Shown here piece by piece: positions 10,117-20,824 of a stretch of DNA of 38,007 nucleotides. The stretch spans positions 1 to 38,007 of the forward strand of contig JAAMPI010000434.1 in NCBI GenBank assembly GCA_013054445.1, given 5' to 3'. Position 1 is the stretch's first letter. Each line of letters begins with the position of its first letter. The DNA comes from Cudoniella acicularis. Lineage: Eukaryota; Ascomycota; Leotiomycetes; Helotiales; Helotiaceae. The position numbers were made by a program, and so were the translations under genes. Under the pieces are notes generated by a model. That model saw only the letters and a program-made list of their open reading frames with translations, was not told the origin of the DNA and searched no databases.

Positions 10117-10845
10117 ATGCCAATCACAGAACTCATTGCCCCAGGCTTCAAACAAGATGAAGCCACCCGCGAAGCCTACTCGTCCACTGTCTTGCCATAT
10201 CTCGTCAAGATTGTCACCGGGGCGCCTGGAAATCTCTCAAAGCACGCCGGGAACATATTAATCTCCAACAGCACAGATGTCTCTCTTGCTTTCAGACCTG
10301 TGTTGGGCCTAGGTATGTTTGGTCCATTCTTCATTTCCCGAGAAAGCGGTAGTGACATTCAATTCGTATAGGATGGAACTCAGTCGCGGACTTCCAAGCA
10401 TTCGTTTCTAGTCAAGCTTTCCTGGACTTCAGACCTTTGGGCTTGCCATTGTCTGCGGAGACTACCCCGGTCCCGCCTCAGTTATATGATACTGATATTG
10501 AGCCGAAGTCCGTATATGGATCTGCTTTGACCGAAGTGTTTAGAATTAAGATTGGGGAAGATGAAGAGAAGAAAGCGAATGTTAAAGAGGCTTGGGAAAA
10601 CTTTGTGAAGAGTATCGGGGCGGTAAAGACTTTGAGTGGAGTAAGTGTTAATGTGCCGGAGAAGACTTTCGTGGGTATGATTGGATATAAGAGTGAAGAG
10701 GTACGTGAATTGATGACTTGTGGTTATAAATCGAGCTAATCATTGATAGGCAAGGAAGAACACATATTCGATCGTTGAACTGGAAGTTTTCAAAGGCAAA
10801 GTGGGAGTGTTAGATTCGTTCGTGGCGGCCTTCAATACACTATGA
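10117..10845 (+). CDS. Small conserved-looking protein, ABM/dimeric-barrel-like, function unknown
   Basis: Three exons, 10117-10312, 10372-10700 and 10750-10845, give 206 aa. Intron 1 (10313-10371, GTATGT...TATAG) and intron 2 (10701-10749, GTACGT...CTAATC...TAG) both keep the frame. The start MPITELIAPG follows GTGAAA. The protein is soluble, without a signal peptide or membrane segment. It has a repeated pattern of a strand-like segment then WNSVADFQAFVSS or ARKNTYSIVELEVF, which recalls proteins with two antibiotic-biosynthesis-monooxygenase-like dimeric alpha/beta barrels; that is a weak fold guess. No stop or frameshift is seen. It shares a promoter with the Zn2Cys6 regulator, so it may be that regulator's target. 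Confidence 0.75.
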
Positions 10846-11370
10846 ATGGACAAAAGTCAGGGTAGTGTTAGATTTGAATCTCCTCTCAAAATTCGTAAAT
10901 GCTCAGAATAGGAAAACGGGCAATATTTAATCAAATGCAACTCTAAGCTTTCAGCACCTCAATCACTTCCGACTTAGTGAGGATATTGCACCGCAAACTG
11001 ACTGGAAGATGCTGATTTCACTAAACCAGAGCATGAGTACAAGATATTTCACTCGAAAATATAGAACGAGGAAAAATCGCCTTTTGTACATCTTGAGCAA
11101 TTTGCGCATCCTGCGAAGTAAATCCTTTTCGTGAAGAAACTCCAACCTTTTATACATAATTCTTCCGAAATAGGCTCAATTCCAGCAAAAAAATAATAGA
11201 GATAATCAACTATGTGATGGTTGGATAACTTTCCAAAAGGAGAATGTGAAACATAAAGAAAAGAGTTCGAGCACTTTGCTTCAACGACAATACTCGAAGG
11301 CAGTGTAAGGACATGGCAATCTGAAGTCTATGATTTTCAAGATCGAGAAGTTTCTTTCTCTTGAGAAGTG
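10846..11370. other. Intergenic region
   Basis: No gene supported. Minus-strand open frames (10963-11157, 11210-11464) have no recognisable domain. The second overlaps the 3' end of the HET relic in another frame and could only be its former C-terminus if a further frameshift occurred. Confidence 0.35.
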
Positions 11371-13378
11371 CTAAACCAATGTGATAATGAAGTGTTCCTG
11401 ATCCAATAAATTGTCGCAACCAATCTGTCTCTGATGCATTTCTGCATCTTCCAGATTCGCCCATACCGAAAAGCGAGAATCTTTAGACAGGAGCATTTCA
11501 TTATTCTCCTTTTCATCAACACCTTCCGGACGCTCAATGGTAATAGGTGAATAGATTAGGAACTGGCCAATTCTCTCGTAAAAATTCAAGCCCTGAGTGG
11601 AACTCCGCAGAAGTAGACCTTCCATACTGTCAAGACGACGTGAGATGGGGTTTTCGTCGTCCGAAGTCAGTATATGTAAGAGAAACACTTCATGAGATGA
11701 TCGATCTGCCATCTCGGTATCTAAGCTCACCATGAATATTTCTCCATGATCTCTGAGAAGACCTGTTATCTCGTCACTGCCAAGGTCTTCTACAGTGTTT
11801 ACTCTCTTCAGTTTCCTGTACCAGATCGTCAAGGACGCGGAATCAATCTGCCCAAAAACGTCTCCGTCGATTCTGGGCTTTATACATATATCCAATATTT
11901 GAATCGCTACGTCGTGTCGAGATCAGGACTCCAGTAAGTGTGTAATGATTTCCACACCGCCTATGGCCATCCATGACCAAGATGGGGCCCTGTACTTCAC
12001 TGGTAGTGTCCCATAATCCCATGTTTTCCACAACAGATGAAGCTCAAGGTTATGTCTCCATAATCCTACTATGTAGCTTCCGAGGCCTTCCTCCGACAAG
12101 TATTTGGCGATGCCAGCAAAAGCGACGAACTTATCAGACTCGAAGGACAATTTGCCTCTCGAGTAATACTCGACTGCTGAATGGAAGGCTTGGTCAACGT
12201 CTGAATCCCTTACGTGAAGCAACCCATTCCGTAAAACATTCACGGCTAGAATAGGATCCAATGGTTGAGTTTCACAAGCAGTACCTGCCGTACACTCCCA
12301 GAAAAGTTGATCAGTCGCAAAATGTAACGTTCTCGTAGCCAAGATCCGTTCTTGGAAGACCCATGCCCGGCTGGAGAGAATCGATTCTTCAACCGCTTCC
12401 TCCTAGAGGCCGCTTTGGTAGATAAGAGTCTCGGTGTTAGGGGAATCAACCATATCCACTGTATAGGGCAAGACAGCTTTGGAATTTCGAGTGCGGAAAA
12501 GGCCTCCTTGACCATTCTTTGAAGAAGTTGCTGCTAGGTTGAGGCTAGATCCTGCATAGACGCTACCTATAGTCCCAGCTTCTCTAGACCAGTCGTCATC
12601 ATCTTTCTGTATAATACATAACGAGTCGATCCATATGTATTCAAACCCCAATCGATGAGCTGCGTATATTGCATCCTGGAAGGTCTGTGAAAGAGAATTA
12701 TATGGAATAGTTTGGTAGAATGTGTCGTAGTTAGATCTTATAAGTTGAAGGAAATCGCCATCTCCCCAACAATGACTTAAAGTGCAATACTCAACTCTTG
12801 CAGGTAGCGAAGCTGATTCGACTAAATAAGGGCAAAGCTTGCTTGGGCCCCGCATTGACTTTGACCAACCGGGTAGGCAATGAGCATTCAGAAGAGATAC
12901 CTCTGCAGTCATGCCCGGACCTGCAGTTCTCGAGCCATCTGTGTGCCAGAGCCCAGCACTCGTCAGAGTCTGTCGACGCAGTCACAAGGTGTTCATAGCC
13001 AGACCATTTGAAGCCATCGGGAAAAGACTGGTTGATTATCGATAATGAATGTTTGAGCTCCCCATATTCGAGACCGAGAACTCCAATGGTAACTCGGGTG
13101 GCTCTCAGACTGGTGAGCGATTGATATTTCTCGTCCGCGAACCAATGACCGCAAACTTTCTGGATTAACATACATAAACAGCAGTCGAAGCCGGAAAGAA
13201 TTGTATCGACATCGAGCTCAAATTCATCCAAATAAGAATCATCTAAAGACGAATGGGTCGGGTGGGTTTTCTTGAGAAACTTAATCAGCTTCTGGCACAT
13301 CTGACAGTATTGAATTTGGCTGTAGTAAGCCGTTGCTAAGTCGGCGTCGTCATCCATATTCTCAGTGTCATGGCTCAT
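11371..13378 (-). pseudogene. HET-domain (heterokaryon incompatibility) gene, broken
   Basis: HET-domain proteins trigger death of fused cells after non-self recognition and occur as large families in filamentous ascomycetes. From the ATG at 13378 the N-terminus reads YCQMCQKL...FDCCLCMLIQKVCG. After a frame change come the HET hallmarks VEYCTLSHCWGDGDF, YIWIDSLCIIQKDDDDW, the SLNLAATSSKNGQGGLF block, then SRAWVFQERILATRTLHF, LFWEC and YRAPSWSWMAIGG, ending at the TAG at 11371. Defects are an apparent +1 shift in a GGGGCCC run near 12840 (the frame reading ...LVKVNAGP must pass to PSKLCPYLVESASLP), a TAG at 12403 and a TGA at 11923, both at codons where Trp, Gln or Arg could stand. The original was about 668 codons. 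The +1 shift could be an assembly error, but the two stops still break the gene. Confidence 0.85.
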
Positions 13379-13844
13379 TGTGTCTGCTTCTCATGCCAAG
13401 GGGACATCGTGAGTGGAGCCTTGAGCAATGTAGTCCGTGGAGCCTTTGAGCGCTCGCCGGCGAGACTGAGTTGGATCGTGCTGCAGAGAAGTGTCAGAAC
13501 AGAGCACCGTGATGGTGGCTTGCCTTCTTAGTCAGTCTTGCAGATCTCACAGCCTCAATCCAGATTGGGCGTGCTGCTTCATTTTGCCACCAAAACGACT
13601 CCAGCGTTGAGGTTGGTGAAATTCCGCACGATTTTTGCTGTTGGTTAATCTGGCCAAAAACTCAAGCTTCGATATAGATTCTTGTGACTATGATCGTTGC
13701 GCTCGTTGAAATTAGGTTGAGCCTCGACGTGCCAGATTGTGCGATGCAGACAAGACTGCTGAGACCAAATGATGATGGTGCGAATGGAGATGACTTGTTG
13801 GGTGACAACTTGAATTGTTCCGGAAGAGCAACCTATAGTCGCTT
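13379..13844. other. Intergenic region between two relics
   Basis: No gene seen. An open minus-strand frame running to 13712 is the out-of-frame continuation past the frameshift of the ASC-1-like relic and does not look like natural protein. Confidence 0.4.
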
Positions 13845-15385
13845 CTAAGAAGGCTCTTCGTGTTCCACCCTATCAGCAGTGCCACCATAAGCTCCTCCAT
13901 CAAGGATGATCTCCTCATTATCTGCCAAATCATCTTTCTCCTGCCTTCCAGCTCAACATCTTTCCCTTTTCCAGAATCCCAGACTGGTTTGATCAGCCCT
14001 CCCAGTAACGGATTCCGACTGAATGTTCCCCTGCTTCTGCCATCATTTCCGCTCACTTCATTCAGCGGCAGTTCTTCTTCTGCTGGAGTATCGTCCTCAA
14101 CATCTTCGACCTGAAATTTTGGTCTCTCAACAGCAGCCATCCTCTTTATCACCTTTCCTTTCACAAGATCAATACTAACAACCTGCCTCCTCTTCTCATA
14201 CTCAGGCTTAGCATTCCACTCTTGCTCCGCCAATATCTTCTGCTATCTCTTGACTTGCCTCGCCCTCTCTACAGGACTAGCCCACATATTCCCGCCCTCA
14301 CTTCTACCACCAATCCCAGTATCGAAATCTGCAACTTCATCTCTAACAATCGTTCTCTTCGCATTCTGCGCCTAAAATCCTAGTAATCTATCTCTATGCT
14401 CTTTAGCCTTTCTCTCAGCTTCAGTCATCTCTAGCACAACATTTTGACCTGGTCTAGGTCCAAAAAATGGAGCAGGTTTCTTAGATATCTCAGCTCGGCG
14501 ATGCGAAGCATTATCCAACACCATCTTTTCTCGTCCTCGCTCTTCTCGCAGACTACGAATCATGCCTTGTACTTCAACAGCACTCAAAAGTGGCTCTTCG
14601 CAAAATGTGCATGGTCCTAATCCTTCTTTGACACATATAACCTTCCCACAATTTAAACAATTCGGTGCAGATGCAAGGAGAGGATGTCGAGTAGCGATGC
14701 AATTACAGGCTCGTTGAGACGCGGGAAGGAGGAGTGTATTGTTTGTGGATATTTCGAGGGAGCGAATGGCGGCGTCGAGTTCGCTGAGGACGCTGGATGC
14801 ACCATACATTGATGTTCCTCTTATTATATTCACTTTCGTTGTAGCTTTCGGTGCGAGAGAGGAGTTTCGAGAGGGGTTCTGAGAGGCAACTCGGGAGGAC
14901 GAGGATGATTTCGTCTTGAAGTCTGATATTAATGTTCTTGTTGCAGATGGTGGCGGTTTGGGTATTAGTGCCTGTATAGCTGCTGGTTTAGGATCGACTG
15001 TTGACGCATTTGTAGCTGAAGATGATGCCGTAGGTAGAGGTTTCTTCGAAATATAGTCATCTTCGTTCTTCTTCTGATATGCGACGCCCTAGGCAAATGT
15101 ATTCTCAACTTGGCGGGGTGGTAGAGTATGTAGGTTTGCTTTCTTCTTGGGTTTTCTCGTAGTCTTTGGTACGGCATTTGTCTGCGGCGCTTTCGAGCTC
15201 GAGCTGGGATCTTGACGGCGTGAGTTGAACGAGGATATGAATTCTATTGACCCCGGAGACTCGCCGAGGAGGTTGTTGAAGTGGTCAGCGGCTTCTTGCT
15301 TGGTTAATATAGAGGCGTAATTCACGACCTGCTGCAAATCCTCCTCCGGTAGAGGAAGCAGCTTCGAAAGCTGTGCGACTGACAT
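13845..15385 (-). pseudogene. ASC-1/TRIP4 (Rqt4-like) gene, RIP-inactivated
   Basis: TRIP4/ASC-1 and yeast Rqt4 belong to the helicase complex that splits collided ribosomes in ribosome quality control. The ATG at 15385 starts MSVAQLSKLLPLPEEDLQ, then AADHFNNLLGESPGSIEFIS, the usual fungal N-terminus. The zf-C2HC5 zinc finger lies near 14610-14720 (ACNCIATRHPLL, then NCLNCGKVICVKEGLGPCTF). A conserved tail follows: NMWASPVERARQ, QEWNAKPEYEKRRQVVSIDL and TFSRNPLLGGLIKPV. Three in-frame TAG codons (15089, 14372, 14243) interrupt one frame. The last two sit exactly at Gln positions (GFxAQNAKRT, KRxQKILAEQEWNAK), so CAG became TAG. A one-base slip near 13940 is needed to reach DNEEIILDGGAYGGTA and the TAG at 13845. 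ASC-1 is normally single copy, so this is probably a mutated duplicate. Confidence 0.82.
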
Positions 15386-15821
15386 GACTGCTGTTCTTCG
15401 GAATCATGTGTAATTGGAAATGCGTTGAATGGCTGCAGCATCGGGATTTGGTTGTGATGTGTTTGTAGACTGTCAAATATATTTTGTTTAGTGGGGAAGC
15501 TCCAATGCATCATCCGGAGAGTGGATAAGCGAAACAACCCCCTGAAAACTGAGCCGCTCACATACGCATAGCGCCGGATACCGGATGCTTCACAGCTATT
15601 GTTATTTCAAGTCACGAGGCACGTGACACGACGCCGCTTTGCTCACCCTCGCTTCACCTCGACCTCACCTCGACCTCACCTGTCCTCACCAGCCTTCGTT
15701 GTGCTCTCTCCACCACCTTTCCTCTGCCCACCCGTAGGCCTAGGGTGTGCTCGTCCCCGGTCGCGCGGCATCGAGAGCGTATAGCTAAAGAGGTTAAGTG
15801 ATTTTCACATGATCTCAGATA
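15386..15821. other. Intergenic region with short tandem repeat
   Basis: No gene. At about 15655-15681 an 11-bp C-rich unit (CTCGACCTCAC) is repeated about two and a half times. CACGTG occurs at 15620-15625. The stretch probably includes the former promoter of the ASC-1-like relic. Confidence 0.4.
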
Positions 15822-16046
15822 GAAGCATTCCTACCCAACTGCCCAAACCACTCGATCGCCCACTCCCCCGCCCAAAATTTTGTGAATTTTTCAAAGTGCT
15901 TAGAAGATTCTAAAATTTTCAGGAATGACTATAGTGAGGTCCCTAATCACGAATATATACTCAGTTTTATTATTCAGAGCTGTTGTTATAGTGAAACGGG
16001 GGTTTGAGCGGTTGAATGGTTTGGGCGGTTGGCTAGTGAACGCTTC
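15822..16046. mobile_element. Candidate MITE with ~50-bp terminal inverted repeats
   Basis: The left arm starts GAAGCATTCCTACCC and the right arm, on the other strand, starts GAAGCGTTCACTAGCC. Both continue with AAC(T/C)GCCCAAACCA, similar C-rich sequence and CCCCCG, giving an imperfect inverted repeat of about 50 bp. Most mismatches are transitions. TA flanks both ends (15820-15821 and 16047-16048), the target duplication of Tc1/mariner-type transposases. The 225-bp body has no coding capacity. It would be a non-autonomous DNA transposon mobilised in trans. No second copy is visible here, so copy number is untested. Confidence 0.6.
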
Positions 16047-16199
16047 TACTGCGCGTGGCTTGATGATTCAGCTCAGCTACTGCATCCTGTTGCATCAAAG
16101 GCTTACTTGCTTTGAAATCAACTTGTCCTACGTTATATAGAAAGTTGATTAATTGAGGCGGGTACGATTTTTATGGGGGCAATTTCGTAAGGCACGAAC

Positions 16200-16620
16200 C
16201 GGAGATTAATTAAGCCGACCTGCTAAGCGACCCAATTAAAACAAGATTACCTGATCCTTCCGTTCTAACCACTTAGTAACAGACCGACCAATGAAAGCAC
16301 TCGTATAGTCAGCCAGCTCCTCCTCTTACTGCTTTAGTAAGCGCTTACATGCCTCTTCATCTAGCGAATCAGAGAGCTTTATAACCTCAAAGAAGCGGGT
16401 CCGGACTGACTCTAGCGCCTCACTCGTGACTAGCTTCGCTTCTAAGTCATGTGATAATGTTTTCACTTCTTTGTCAACCTCTACTAGCGCCCGGCTAATA
16501 TAGATTTCGAAGCCTGATTCGTCGAATTGCTCTACTAAATCTTTCTAACTCGGCTCTTCTATTTCTCTAAGGGTCTCAAAGGTATAGATCATGTGCCTAT
16601 AAGGTAGCTAATAAGAGCGT
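16200..16620 (-). repeat. Dispersed repeat, copy B; coding relic on the minus strand
   Basis: Less mutated partner of 1500-1910. On the minus strand one frame reads MIYTFETLREIEEPS, TAG, KDLVEQFDESGFEIYISRA, then EVKTLSHDLEAKLVTSE...RTRFFEVIKLSDSLDEEACK, TAA, EEELADYTSAFIGRSVTKWL. There are only two stops in about 110 codons, both possible C-to-T changes at Gln. The text is acidic, probably helical, and unrecognised. Being repeated and RIP-hit, it is most likely part of a mobile element or a multicopy gene family. Confidence 0.6.
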
Positions 16621-18581
16621 GCGAAGCGATAGTCGCACTTACCCGATTTGGAAAGGCGAGGAAGGAGTCACACTCTCAAGGCCGGCAGAGTTGTCAAAGC
16701 ATGCTCTCAAAGCGCTCATCACATAGAAACACGCTCGCGCACGTTTAAGGCGAGGCAGAGGGAGAAACGAAACGACAATGGGCCATATTGTCGTCGATAA
16801 TAGTTACGGGTATCATAATCGACACTTGGAAGTATCGACCTGTTGATGAAGGCTCTCTCTGATCGACGCCTGCCAGCGCCGCGAGAGCTAGAAGAATGAA
16901 GACGGCAAACTCATCAGCTCTGCGCTGACGAAAGATATAACTCAAGGCTTCACCTCCTTACGCTGCCTCCAAATTTCATGAATGCATGAGTGAATCCACA
17001 GCCAATTGGTCATAACCTTGGGTGGCATTCGTGGGAAATAGAGTCTTGCTCGATTTAGCATACCATACATACACTGCAGAGGGATGTGCCCCATGTGCTA
17101 GTTTTCTACTAGTTGTGATTTATATAATACACCAAATTGTTTCTGGTGACAGAAGATGCCGCTTCCTTTGACCCTACGTGCTCCCACGTTCTGACCGAGA
17201 GTTCAGCTAGAGGGAGCCTATTCAATCCCGAGCATTCCATCGCGTGCGTGTCATCATTACTGCTAGGGTCGGGGTCGCTATCGCTCAAACTACTCTCTTC
17301 ACTCACTTCTATGCGATGCAAAAGCTTTCGGTATCTGCGGCTCGACCCTCCCGGGATCGGACAAGTGTCGTATTCACGTACATCAAGCCTGTTCTTTGAC
17401 CCCTCTGTGCCGTATCACAGATACATGAATCTCTATAGTGCCTCTGAATGAGCCCCCAGCTGATCCTTTACTCCTTTTGAGTATCGGTGCTGATGTCTGC
17501 CTTGCTAGGATCTGCATGAATCCCCCAAAGCCACCTGACGCGACATCGTCGCTGCATGTCTCTCCCTTTACCCAGTTGTTCCTTTGCTAGTATAGTTTGG
17601 GTGCTAACGTTGGTGCAATTCTGCCTTGCTATAATCCGCATGAATTTCCTAAACCTTTGATGAATCCTGCTTGCATCGCCGCTACATGGATCTCGTGGCA
17701 GCCAGAAGGCGCAGCAGCCAACCAGCTTTCTCCGTCGCCGAGATGAGTCTGCCTGTATACGTCTACGAAGCACGCCTGCTCTTCTTAAGCTGCGGGGGCG
17801 TGCCGATGTGGCCTAGTCCTGCACGGCACCTTGTTAAACAGAAATACCGGGGCGTTATATTCCCCTTACTTATTGCAACTTCGCTCTTAGGAAGACTGTG
17901 CCTCGTCTTATATGAAATAGGAGAATGTAGAGGTGCTGGGAGCCTAGACGCTAACGGACGTTGGACTCGTAGCACCGTTTTTTTTTGTACCTTTCTAAAT
18001 AACTATGTAAAGTTTTGCTCTCAGAAAATTGAAGTCGTACACTCATATGCGAGTTGGGTTGTTTAAGGGGAGTTGAGGAGAGGTTGAGAGGGGCATTAAG
18101 CGAGGCCCCTTCGGTTAAAAATGGGACCCAAATCGGCTCCCACAAGGACCCTTGATAAATGTGACAGGGGACCGAGAACGGCCACCGTCACGATATCTTG
18201 ACAGGCTCAGAGATGTGGCTATGCTGTAGGTAGTAGGATCTACAAAACCCCATTTATAGATAATATGGAAACTATAACCGATTCTCGATGGAGCCAGAAG
18301 GGGATCCCCCTAAGCGTGCTCCATCCACTATCGCTCTCACCTTCGACTCACCCTTGCTCACCTTGACTCACCCAAACCCGCCGGTAAAGCAGCTCTGCTC
18401 ACCTTTCCGAACAGAAACGGATTTTCTTCATGTTAGGATTGGCGTGTGATATTCATCTGTTGTTGCTGCCAGAACGCTGACAATGCGGCGGAGGGAATTC
18501 GCTCTTTGGAGGAGGGGGAGGAGATTCAGGATGAAACGCATGCGCAAGTGCGTAATCAGAGCCGCGACAAGTGGTAGGCCT
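16621..18581. other. Gene-poor region with a local direct repeat
   Basis: No supported gene over about 2 kb. Open frames at 16745-16945 and 17109-17321 (minus) and 17671-18066 (plus) lack domains and splice structure. Near 17496 and 17620 two related segments begin TCTGCCTTGCTA, continue TCTGCATGAAT or TCCGCATGAAT, and share further text to a CATG-TCTC end, a degenerate direct repeat 124 bp apart. Confidence 0.4.
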
Positions 18582-19082
18582 TCAGATGTTTCTGTAAACA
18601 ATCAGTAATGTTTTGGGGCTATTGATATTGGTACGGAAATTCAGTTGACTCGAGCAAGACGTACTTGACTTGAAAGCCATACTCCCTTGAGTTTCAAAGA
18701 GAATGTTAATCGCTGTTTCTTTCTCCTTAATCTGGCAGCATACATTATCAACATTCTTCAAAAGGCTCACGTCGGCCTTTATAAACTCGAACTTGCCATC
18801 TGAATTAAGCTGCTTGCACTCCTTGATGATGCGATCGGCACACTCCTGTGACCGTCCGACGATATAGACTCGGGGTTTGGTGGTATACTTAGTAAAGGCT
18901 TTCAAAGTGTATTCGCCAACGCCACTAGTTCCTCCTACGAAGACGGTAACGAGGCCTTGAGGGAAGGTGGAGGCGATTCGCTCGTTAGACTCAATGACTC
19001 TCGGGAGTAAAACCACCTTATTATAAAGGTCGATTTGGGAAGGCAACAAAGTTCGAGGGGCTAAAGAAGCAGATACTGTCAA
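18582..19082 (-). pseudogene. Short-chain dehydrogenase/reductase, 3'-truncated fragment
   Basis: The minus-strand frame carries the N-terminal Rossmann half of a fungal SDR: VIESNERIASTFPQGLVTVF, then GGTSGVGEYTLKAF (NAD(P)-binding glycine motif), PRVYIVGRSQECADRIIKEC, FEFIKADVSLLKNVD, and INILFETQGSMAFKS where members have LFLSQG. Sense is lost after about 18660, before the catalytic YxxxK. Family members usually start about 12 residues before SNERIAS; here that codon is GTG (AAGGTGGTTTTACTC), so the start may have been lost. A plausible splice acceptor (CTCTAAC...GACAG) sits just upstream near 19080. It is a dead fragment of a redox enzyme of unknown substrate. Confidence 0.65.
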
Positions 19083-19702
19083 TGCAAGTTGGGTTGTTAG
19101 AGAACTTTATGTTCGCAGGTATTGCGGAGTCGGAAGCTTCTAACTAGCCGTGTTCTGAAAACGATGCGGATCGGTATCAATAATACAGATAACAAATATG
19201 CCTGTAATGGGCTCGTATTTTCCGATTTGGATGAACCGTGAATTAACTTTTATGGCATGCCTTGCAATTTGGGGTCTAAGCGAAAATGCGCAAGCACACT
19301 TTGAAAATAGTAAAATAACCAACAGTAATTTGTCAAATAAGAATAGTGAGAAAAAGGGAAAATTCCTGTAAGAATTGATACTCATAATTAATTCACCCTA
19401 GCTAAGTTCAAAGCAGTTTAACTTTTAAAGTGTTTTTGTCAAAAATGCTTGATATCACCGACCCGAGTTTGGGGTGAGGCAAAAGCCCGTTCAAAACATG
19501 CACCCACGGTGGCGTTTCGGGTTGTGGGGGATGCAGCAACCCTACCTTAACATGCACCCCTTTGGTCTCGTACCGCCGTAATTGGCTTAGCGCTTACTCA
19601 ACTTTTTAGAATCGTCCTCGAACCCTACCGTACATCGCTCACTCAATGAGCCCCGAGACACTCGTATTCCTCTTTCATTCATATTCAGTCTCATGATTTG
19701 GT
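19083..19702. other. Intergenic region
   Basis: No gene seen. The open frame at 19140-19385 (minus) has a hydrophobic N-terminus but no recognised family and no splice context. ATGCACCC occurs at 19499 and 19554, a short repeat of unknown meaning. Confidence 0.35.
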
Positions 19703-20679
19703 GTGCAATCCATTCTTTTCCACCGAAACTTTACAATGCAGGAACTATTACCTTCTCCCATGAGGTTCTCAAACGAGTCTTCTCTTGGCCCCTCCCTCCT
19801 TGATCTTACCAATACCTTCGTTCTCTCGACAACACCAAACTCGGTAGTAAGGGACCGAGATATCGCAAGGCCGACGAGCTCGCCTCGTCCCCTCGATCCT
19901 TCGGCCCCCACGTGACTGGTCACATGATCCTGGGTCGTGACACACGAGACCTGCAAGTCCAAGACCAACACATCGAAGTAGTCGAAGGAGTCATCGACAC
20001 CGATTCCCATTATTTCAATCCCGAAGAAGGCTACATCCTTACAGGAGCTATCTACCAAGCACGAGTCCGCTTTGCCGCCGTTCAATTCCAAAAGTTTCCA
20101 CACCTCTTCTACAAAAAAGGGCAAACTCCATTCATTCACAGACATTTATACACAGAATACCATCCTGGAATCATCCAAGATGCACTCAGTGCTTGCGCTT
20201 TGTACTGCGGGAAAAACAAGGAAAATGAATCCCTCGTATTCGCGGATGTTAGCAGAAAGACCCTTGATTTAGCTGATGCCGAAAGGGTGTTCGCTTGTCC
20301 CGTACACTTGCTCACTTCTACGCAAGCTTTGCTCCTCTATCAGATCATCCGACTTTTCAATGGTGATATTCGCCTAAGAGTCGATGCGGAGACCAGCGAA
20401 AGTGTTCTCATTTCTTGGACAGAACAGGTGCTCAACCGGATGAAAGCATCATCTGAGTTCCACTAGAAGGAAGTCTGTAAAGAGAAGGAACATTTTCAGG
20501 TTACAGTTGGGCAATGGGATACTGCTATTCAAGGAGTGAAGCCTTCCGATATCGATGAGTTGGGAATCGTTGTGATGGCTTCGTATAAGGGTATGGACTT
20601 AACCTGCGAATGGCTTGGAAGGGAAAATTTATCGAGATGGGGGTTGGAATGGGGATCAGTACAGGCGAGAGATTCGTAG
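19703..20679 (+). pseudogene. Zn2Cys6-type regulator relic without DNA-binding domain
   Basis: The frame from 19912 reads HYFNPEEGYILTGAIYQARV, then FAAVQFQKFPHLFYKKGQTP, FIHRHLYTEYHPGIIQDALS, TQALLLYQIIRLFNGDIRLR, ending ...KPSDIDELGIVVMASYKGMD, CEWLGRENLSRWGLEWGS at the TAG at 20677. This is the C-terminal regulatory part of small ascomycete Zn2Cys6 factors. TQALLLYQIIRLF matches VQALIIYQLIRLF in the intact factor at 8700-9723. No cysteine cluster is found upstream. The possible N-terminal piece at 19703-19910 is in another frame. A TAG at 20464 stands where Trp is expected (FHxKE), a G-to-A change, and text between HxKE and the DIDEL motif is shortened. It is a truncated relic. Confidence 0.65.
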
Positions 20680-20824
20680 AACAAGATACTCTGAATAAAA
20701 TCTGCCTCTACACATGCCGATGCCTTTTGTACTAAAAGATCCTTAGTGCAGAGGTCCGAAATTGTCCTGATTCTCAGCCTGGACACTCGTCTCACTGAGG
20801 TTCTGACTGTAAATGCTGCTTCGC

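Noticed and set aside
13712..13935. His-rich minus-strand C-terminus (SHLHSHHHHLVS)
   Set aside because: Arises after a one-base slip; the other frame gives a family-like ending at 13845, so the His stretch is not a real protein tail.
15599..15784. Plus-strand open frame over the CTCGACCTCAC repeat
   Set aside because: Translation of tandem C-rich repeat; no start context or homology.
17671..18066. 131-codon plus-strand open frame
   Set aside because: No domain, no introns, composition unlike the real genes; lies in repeat-bearing gene-poor DNA.
19675..20145. 156-codon minus-strand open frame
   Set aside because: Antisense to the regulator relic, which has clear family motifs on the plus strand.
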